Source: Corticium candelabrum (lineage: Eukaryota; Porifera; Homoscleromorpha; Homosclerophorida; Plakinidae). From it: a stretch of 64,000 bases of DNA. A program made the position numbers and the translations under genes. Under the pieces are notes generated by a model. It saw nothing but the letters and a program-made list of their open reading frames with translations. It was not told the origin of the DNA and ran no database searches. This document shows, piece after piece, positions 57,801 through 64,000 of this stretch. How positions within the stretch are numbered: position 1 is the stretch's first letter; each line of letters starts with the position of its first letter. The DNA lies in assembly GCF_963422355.1 (NCBI RefSeq), contig NC_085085.1, forward strand, positions 7,865,661 to 7,929,660, given 5' to 3'.

Positions 57801-60008
57801 AGGCGGCGTTTATTCGAGGACGTTGTTTATTTGTTAAGGGCACTCTGTCTGTACTGTAGGAGTGTCATGCTGTAGGTTTGACACCTTCTTTCAAGACAGC
57901 AATACTTACAATTCTGGTGTGCATTTCACATTTCAAGACACCATGTGGTGAAACAGTATCCCAGTAGTCTAAAGAAACGTTTGCCTCGTGTATGCCTCCA
58001 AAGAAGTTGTACGATTTTTCCTTCAAAATCCGAGCAATAGATGAAATGTGACATTCTTTATTCAGGGGCAACGTTTAGACTAAACGTTAGTGTTGCCACA
58101 CTTTCAACAGTACAGTTTTTACTAGAACTGCGACATTTTAGTAAGATCTAAAGATGATTCTAGGGCACGTGTACTATCAATTGAAATATATATACTGTAG
58201 AGGTTGAGGACACTGTGAGATGTCAGTTTCTCTGTTATCTGTGTACTTTAGTATCTGCTTTTTTTGAAACACTTTGTTGTAGCTATGGAGGCAGTTCATT
58301 GGAGCCATGAATTGCCTTTATGGAAAAGTAAACTGTCACCTGTCTGTTGTGTGCATACGTTTCTGCATGCTTGCATGCACGAATGATCCCGTATGTAGTT
58401 ATTTTTTCAGCGCCGCATCTCATGATTAGGTGTTGTTTGTCAATTATGTCGTGATTTTTCAGTTGCTTTTGTAAATGGTGACATTAAGCTAAATGCAATA
58501 TATTTCTTTTCAAGCTCATCAGAGTCAAAGCTGAACAACTTCACTCGTCTAGACCCAATGTTAAAGCTACTGGACATTCCATTCAACAAAAACCTAGTAA
58601 ATCACAGCTATATAGTGTAGAAACCTTTACCTTAAGTTTATTATTTTCAGATGTGGTTATTCAAGAGTGTATTTAATTACAACGACTTAAATTTATTTAA
58701 GCTGACATTAAAATTTTAACTGGAAATTGTTGTGGTGAATGTACTATAATTGTATTTTGGAATTTGTAACCAGCAACTTGAAGATTTACTGGGTTTGGAC
58801 TTTGTTTGGCATCCAATAATACTGAGTGTTTTGCTTGCCAGGCACATGATATCATGAATGAACACCATGGAGCTGCGACACATTTGCTGTACCATTTGTT
58901 TATTGCACTAAACAGGAAGACAGAAAACAGCCTCATCAGCCAGTCACTAAGACTGACAAAACCAAAGCCAAGAGTTGATCCTGCATTATACAGGCAGGTG
59001 AGTTGTGTCACCAGTGGTTACCTGTTTTATTTCTAATAACTAAAGTTTCAAGAAGAAGAACACAGTAAGTGAATCTGTGATATGCCAGCTTGGCAACAAC
59101 TGTGCACTGATAAACACAGAAGTGCTTGGTTAAATGCATATAATTGCCTAAATGAATACACAAGGAAACTTGTGGGAAAGTTTATTATTAGAAAGGGAGA
59201 TGAAGTTATTCGAACAAAGGAATAGTTTGAAGTAGTATGGTACAAAGACTTTTCCTGAGATGGTTGTTACTTATTTTACGGGTTTCAGAGGCACAACTGT
59301 AAGCATATGTGACATGACAAAATTTATGAAGACATGGCCAGAGTGACACCATGTGCTAGACAAGAGATACCGTATAACCGGTTATTTCTGCAGCCATAAA
59401 TTACTGCAATTTGAGAATTTAGACAAAAGTTTTAATTACTGGAAATAAAATTTCTGTGTTCCAACCAGGAAGACAGTTACTGGTACACACATGTACATGT
59501 GTTGGAACTGTGACTTTCTGGGACTCTGAGACTAGGCCTAAATATCTGCAAATTTATTTGTGCACTTTGCAATTTCTTCACAGAATTCACAGAAATATTA
59601 TCATCAAAGAAATAACTGATTATACGGTATACTAAACTATTACATTTTGTCTTTTAATGAACTGTGGGAACGGTTGGCATATATGTTATCACTAAGTTAT
59701 TCTACGATAAATGTTGCAGTTATTTATCTTCGTTAAGAGAATGTATTTGTAATTGCATGTGCATATGCTTAAACATGCAACTTTTTAGTCTCACTTGCAG
59801 AACAATCTTAATAAGAGCTCTGTAACCTACATTAGGTACATTGATGCCACGGTTATCAATGTGTTTACTGTGGCAAATTTTTAACATGAGGGTGCTTTGT
59901 TTAGCGATTGGCTCAACAAACACAGCAGCAAGATTTGAATTTTGAGACATTGGTGAAGCGTGTTAAAGACAGGCGAAAACAGCAAGAAGAACTGAGTCAT
60001 ACATTAAA
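54852..60008 (+). CDS. SPEF2: SPEF2-like sperm flagellar / ciliary protein, N-terminal six exons (partial)
   Basis: SPEF2 is a large axonemal protein of the central apparatus, needed for sperm flagella and motile cilia; its N-terminus is a CH-like (calponin-homology/DUF1042) domain. Exons: 54852-54909, 54968-55041, 55125-55153, 58515-58596, 58842-58997, 59905-60008, all with AG/GT sites and matching phases. Motifs: MTEILCNWLN, the FANGYLIGELLHKYHLQ block, DDFDRFS, SKLNNFTRLDPMLKLL, HHGAATHLLYHLFIAL and a Lys/Gln-rich tail ending QQEELSHTLK. These match the start of known SPEF2 proteins in order and spacing. The last exon ends in phase 2 and its partner was not found before 64000; a KFVAQVDEIHARERQ-like frame near 60235 does not fit the phase. 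Intron 3 (3.4 kb) carries a fold-back transposon. Upstream sequence has no clear core promoter. Partial by window edge or missed exons. Confidence 0.88.
55333..55362 (+). repeat. G12 homopolymer
   Basis: Run of about 13 G in SPEF2 intron 3 (near 55348-55361). Prone to length error. Confidence 0.8.
55508..56585 (+). mobile_element. 1.1-kb fold-back element with about 430-bp inverted arms
   Basis: The left arm (55508 to about 55965) and right arm (about 56158-56585) are reverse complements over nearly their whole length. Examples: AGCCTCGT/ACGAGGCT, GAGCCTGGCAGTGT/ACACTGCCAGGCTC, and ACCAAGTTCACGCTCTCC against GGAGAGTGTGAACTTGGT. The spacer is about 190 bp. The left arm alone carries a 34-bp tandem duplication (CAAGCCTCCAAACAGG unit at 55730-55797). 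No transposase. It lies in SPEF2 intron 3. Its ends share GTTCCCGTAT and CCAGACTC/GAGTCTGG phrases with the palindromic micro-MITEs. Confidence 0.85.
59369..59629 (-). mobile_element. MITE with TACCGTATAACCGGTTATTTCTG termini, copy 2
   Basis: Left TACCGTATAACCGGTTATTT, right AAATAACTGATTATACGGTA. The interior is related to 42607-42879 (AATTTGAGAATTTAGAC, GACAGTTACTG, AAATATCTGC). Inside SPEF2 intron 5. Confidence 0.75.
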
Positions 60009-61620
60009 GTGAGTCATTTATTTTATTTGGTATTATATATATATATATATATATATGAGTTACTGTCTATGCTAAATGCAATCAACAATTAGTTTTGTGC
60101 TAATCTTATATACCAATTCTTTTGAAAATTAAGATGTTTTTACTGTTGAAAAATATACAAGCTTGAATGTTGAATGTTGAATGCTTTTTCACTTTGGATT
60201 TCTTTTAAGCGCGGTTATTGGGAACTGATTGTAGGGAAATTTGTTGCACAAGTGGATGAGATTCATGCACGGGAGAGACAAACTGAAAAGATATTCTCGT
60301 TATTTACTTCTTGCTTTTAGAACTTATTTGTACCAGAAGGTTAAGAGATAGAATTGTTACTGCATGGTGAAATTCAATCTTGATTTTATAGAAGTGTTAG
60401 GTCAGTGACAAATGTACAGGCACTGCTGTTGTAACATACATATTTTAAGAAAACTTTAATTAAAGGAGCACTTCATCGGTCTGTGCAACTCTGACGTTGC
60501 TCTCAGCTGCTAATCGTTTTTGGTCACACATGAAGTTGGGAAGTTTGGAGATATCTCAGAGCAAACTTGATAGCTGCGCATTATGATAAGACCAGGAAAC
60601 AAAACGTACTACGAGGTGGTTTTTCAAATAACATCCAAGAAGTGTAGGTTTTGATTCACCGCTTTGTGTAGACTTTGATATTTACTTAATTAAGCAAAAG
60701 TAAAACATGCTTTTGCATCACTGACTCAGTTTCAATCGATGACGAAAAGCACACATACGGCGATGGTTTGGCTATAGAATGAAGGCATTTGGTGTCACGT
60801 GATTATGCACGGTGACGCATGTTTACGTGTTATTTTGCATCGCACAAGCAATTGTGCACTGTACTATGGCCTTCTTTCATAGAAAGAAAGACAGAGGGAA
60901 GTGTGAAGGACCGAGCGACTGCAAGTCGTTCAAGACGATCCATGTGGAGTCTGCAACATGTGAACGACTGAGTTGCTTATGAACTGTAACTTGTTCCCTT
61001 TCACTGTCATAGTCACCTGAAGCGTTAGACCCGTCTCAAGACCAAAACAATGGACCGTACAACACAGCAAGCGTCCACAACCCAAGGCCTTCACATACGT
61101 TAACATCTACTGCGTGTGCATCAAAAGGTGAAGTGTTTCTTTAGAAGACAGATGTTTTAGGGTTTATAGTGAGACAATTAATTAAACAAGTGAAGTAAGG
61201 CAAGGAGATAGGATTCATAGTAATGGCAGGTACCTGGATATGCAGTCAGAGAGCTGACCCGAAAGCAGTTAAAAATAGAACACATTTTGCTTAATTAACC
61301 CAAAGTGCACATGTACTAGGGTTACAGTAACATTGCTGTGGCTAGACCATTGACCATAGAGTATTAAGTGGATGTCATCATATTGCACATGTGTGATGTC
61401 ATTAGTAGAATCACTCTGTACACCGCCTACTAGATCCGACATGCTCTGTGCGTACTGTCCAAGGTCATGAATGGTCAATTTCAATTTGGTGAATTTGCAG
61501 AAGCAGAGGCAGGTTCAATTGGCAAGCAAAAGATTGAAGAAGCGCAGGACACTGGTTAAAAGTATCACAGTTCCATAGATTGTAACAAAATGCAGCCTTC
61601 TGGCAAATTTAGTTGAGATC
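60009..61620. other. Downstream of the last recognised SPEF2 exon, nothing assigned
   Basis: Contains a short (TA)n at 60037-60056. TTAAAGGAGCACTTC at about 60463 resembles a TTAA-type terminus (compare GGAATGCTCCTTTAA at 38532) without a visible partner nearby. Missing SPEF2 exons may be here but were not recognised. Confidence 0.35.
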
Positions 61621-61637
61621 AGTGCAGCGACTAAGGA

Positions 61638-62116
61638 GTGTATCGACGCACAAAAATTGCAACACACTTTGTATATAGAGCTAAGAGAGAAAAGCAAGTT
61701 GCTCAGAGAGCTCTGAGGCATGCCAAGAAATCAGGTAGCATGAGCTGGGAAGATACGTTATTTTTGGTTTCTATATGGAGGAAATGTCTGAGAGCACTTA
61801 GCAAACTAAAAAGGCTGGAGTGAAAGCACTACTTCTGGAAGTTTGCAAGACATCTTCAAATTTAATGCAAGATTCAGAAAGGCTCACATTTGATAAAGCC
61901 TCAGCCTTTGAGTACTTTAGTGCAGCTTATCAACCAGAGTTCTACCCAAGTCAATTCCAGTACCCAGAATGGTTTAAACGTTGTCAAGAGCCATTGGCAC
62001 ATATAGCTCAACTTAGCATATTCTATGACACTAGAGGAGGTACTGCATGTTTTCACACATGCTCAGTAACTGAGAACATGCCTTACGGCAGTGGGCGTGG
62101 TCAATACTTTGAGTGA
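61638..62116 (+). pseudogene. Two overlapping frames, possible LINE linker fragment
   Basis: Frame 61638-61823 (basic, Lys/Arg-rich, ending LSKLKRLE) runs into frame 61820-62116 (with AFEYFSAAYQPEFY and QYPEWFKRC). The second resembles the linker before the RT domain in some LINEs, but no RT motif follows. Could also be a piece of an unknown gene. Low certainty. Confidence 0.3.
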
Positions 62117-62712
62117 TCTGTTTCCAAGAGTATGACTCTATTCAAAGTGTCTGCGATGCGAGGTGTTGTTTTACATGTTACTCTAGCCACAGGATTGAAA
62201 TGGTGCCCAAGTCTTGATGTGTCTTGAGTTGCGTCATCATGAGGGTCTGTGGATCGATTATGCCTTTGCATTTGTATACGTGGGGCCTGTGGGCCATTAA
62301 GTGGTATTGTGAATAGAGCAGTAGTTGTGGAAAAACGTTGCATTGAGAAATCTCAAAGACCCCAAGATTTGACTTCGCAGCTGTGACGATAAAGTCCCTT
62401 TCCAGTTTACAGAAGTCGTCCGTGTCCAAGTTCACTGGTCTGTTGTGAAGTGTTTCTCTCATCCAATGTGTCTGTTTTATGCTACTGTGATCTAACAAAG
62501 CAATTCATGAAGTTCTAGATAACGTCTAGTCTCTAGTTGCACGCACCTGTAATTAGGGAGTGCAGTAGCACTCCCTATGTAGGGATGCGAAGAATCTAAA
62601 ATGGTGGCCCATACAAAAGTATCCAAATGCATCCGAACCGCATCTCTCAGAACTCATTACAGAGATCTCGGACCCACGTAGCGCTCAACTTCAAACGTTC
62701 CTAATGGCAGCC

Positions 62713-62824
62713 AGACTATCACCGCTGACACTAAGCGCCTCAGAAGCCAGCTATCGGCAAGTAAAAAACCTGATTTATTCTTTCACATTTCACATTTCAC
62801 ATTTCACTTTTGTCAGCCAGGCTA
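62713..62824 (+). repeat. Direct repeat, copy 1
   Basis: 112 bp nearly identical to 63356-63465 (AGACTATCACCGCTGACACT, CAGAAGCCAGCTATC, a triple CACATTT and GTCAGCCAGGCTA). Confidence 0.9.
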
Positions 62825-63355
62825 GTGCCTCACTCGAAGCAGTTACAACGACGAGAGTCACACCAAAAGATTTGCTCTTGTCCGAAGAATTGCACTGACC
62901 CAACAGCTAGAAATGTGCAAAGTCACCTTGCATCAGTCAACTGCTGCCATGCAAGTCCACGTACTGCTTCCCACAACGCCATGTTGTTCCTGTCACGTGT
63001 GTACATGTGACTACATACCGTTTGGAAGACTAGCTGCCACTTCCACCTGCTGCTACATGCTGCTTACAGTTGCGTGTAGTTGAACATGTACGACTATATG
63101 TTCAACGGCGCTGCGTCCTGTCTGACTCTCTGTGCATGTAAGCGTGTATCTCGTTCGTGGAACCCTAGGTAATGGGAGTTGTTTATAGATGCAATCAGTG
63201 TTATTACGTACATCCGTCAGGTGGCTACGTACTTCCGTGTATGCTGAGCATAACGTGGGAGTTGTCTAGAGATGCAATCAAAGATTGAAATTCCGGCCGA
63301 GCTGCACACGTTTACTAGAACTGTCATTTCCATTTCAAACTGCATAAGTCTAAAC
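62825..63355. other. Spacer between direct repeats, nothing recognised
   Basis: No coding motif. GGGAGTTGT...AGATGCAATCA occurs twice (about 63175 and 63262). Confidence 0.4.
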
Positions 63356-63465
63356 AGACTATCACCGCTGACACTAGCGCCTCAGAAGCCAGCTATCAGC
63401 AAGTAAAAAACCCGATCTATTCTTTCACATTTCACATTTCACATTTCACTTTTGTCAGCCAGGCT
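63356..63465 (+). repeat. Direct repeat, copy 2
   Basis: Pairs with 62713-62824. Differs mainly by a single-base deletion (CTAAGCG to CTAGCG) and few substitutions. Confidence 0.9.
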
Positions 63466-63688
63466 AAAGGTCACTTGAAAAGAAACACCGTAGCTAAACT
63501 GGGATGTGCAGTGTCTAATTACAGCCTGAAATTCGTGGCCTAGGGTGGGAAGGGGCGGGGTGGGACGGAGAGTGTAACCTCCACGTGGTCTGTCCTAGGG
63601 TTTTGAACATGAAAGTATTCTCACATGTTCAAAATGCTAAGCACTTCGTTTACTAAATCTGTCATTTCCATCTAAAAATGTATGAAGC

Positions 63689-63877
63689 AAGTCCAAAAAC
63701 ACTTTGAGAAAATGATGGGTATGTAGGGATGGGTATGTACTTATGTCATTTATGCCCATCTCCTACATCACACTCTTGTTACCTATATCGCTTGCAGCAG
63801 TTGTGAATGTGATGTAGGAGATGGGAATAAATGACATAAGTACATACCCATCATTTCTCAAAATGTTTTTGGACTTG
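63689..63877 (+). mobile_element. Palindromic element with about 80-bp arms
   Basis: CAAGTCCAAAAACA...ATGATGGGTATGTA...TTATGTCATTTATGCCCATC at the left is mirrored at the right by GATGGGAATAAATGACATAA...TACATACCCATCAT...TGTTTTTGGACTTG. Short loop at about 63781-63800. The left arm has an extra GTAGGGATGGGTAT duplication. Non-coding. Confidence 0.85.
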
Positions 63878-64000
63878 TACTGTATACATCTACAGTGAAA
63901 TAGCTATATAGGTCAATAGAATGCATACAAATTACGTGCTAGTGTTTTATTCTGGACTCTCTTCTTGCGCAGTTGGTAGTGGAAGTTGCAAGCAGCGACC

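Noticed and set aside
60210..60320. Possible next SPEF2 exon (frame with KFVAQVDEIHARERQ)
   Set aside because: An acceptor AG exists, but the frame needs phase 1 and the previous exon ends in phase 2.

Overview
This window is nuclear DNA from a eukaryote, very probably an early-branching or marine invertebrate animal. It has two conserved animal genes with GT-AG introns, very dense transposon and simple-repeat content, and no bacterial-style gene packing. A sponge or cnidarian would fit, but the sequence does not settle the phylum. All homology calls are from residue patterns read by eye.

Two host genes can be assembled. On the minus strand, eight exons between 40511 and 9703 encode a complete 326-residue alpha subunit of protein farnesyltransferase / geranylgeranyltransferase I (FNTA). 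Every junction keeps phase and uses consensus splice sites. Its introns are hugely expanded: intron 3 is 18.6 kb and intron 4 is 8.7 kb. On the plus strand, from 54852, six exons encode the N-terminus of a SPEF2-like sperm-flagellar/ciliary protein; the rest lies outside the window or was not located.

Layout: 0-9.7 kb is intergenic, with a 500-bp GA tract, two head-to-tail Helitron-like elements and a 500-bp C/T tract. 9.7-40.5 kb is FNTA. Its introns hold TTAA-flanked elements, MITEs, a decayed Ty3/Gypsy element with paired 250-bp LTRs (21.8-27.5 kb), an apparently intact R2-type LINE lying in an AT dinucleotide repeat (28.2-31.8 kb), an OTU-protease fragment and a 1.9-kb fold-back element. 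42.4-50.5 kb is a decaying multi-exon gene resembling the HMGXB3/KDZ-transposase-related family, followed by an OTU cysteine-protease domain. It is broken by a LINE lying in an AC repeat, a second LINE fragment, a 256-bp tandem duplication and frameshifts. 51.5-53.5 kb is a second head-to-tail Helitron-like array. 54.8-60 kb is the SPEF2-like gene, with a 1.1-kb fold-back element in an intron. 60-64 kb is mostly repeats.

The most interesting signals are: (1) two unrelated LINEs each lying between stretches of the same dinucleotide repeat, suggesting microsatellite targeting; (2) Helitron-like head-to-tail arrays, including one chimeric copy; (3) a tandem duplication across an exon-intron-exon unit that ordinary splicing could skip; (4) an HMGXB3-like/OTU region that may be an under-described mobile or domesticated gene.
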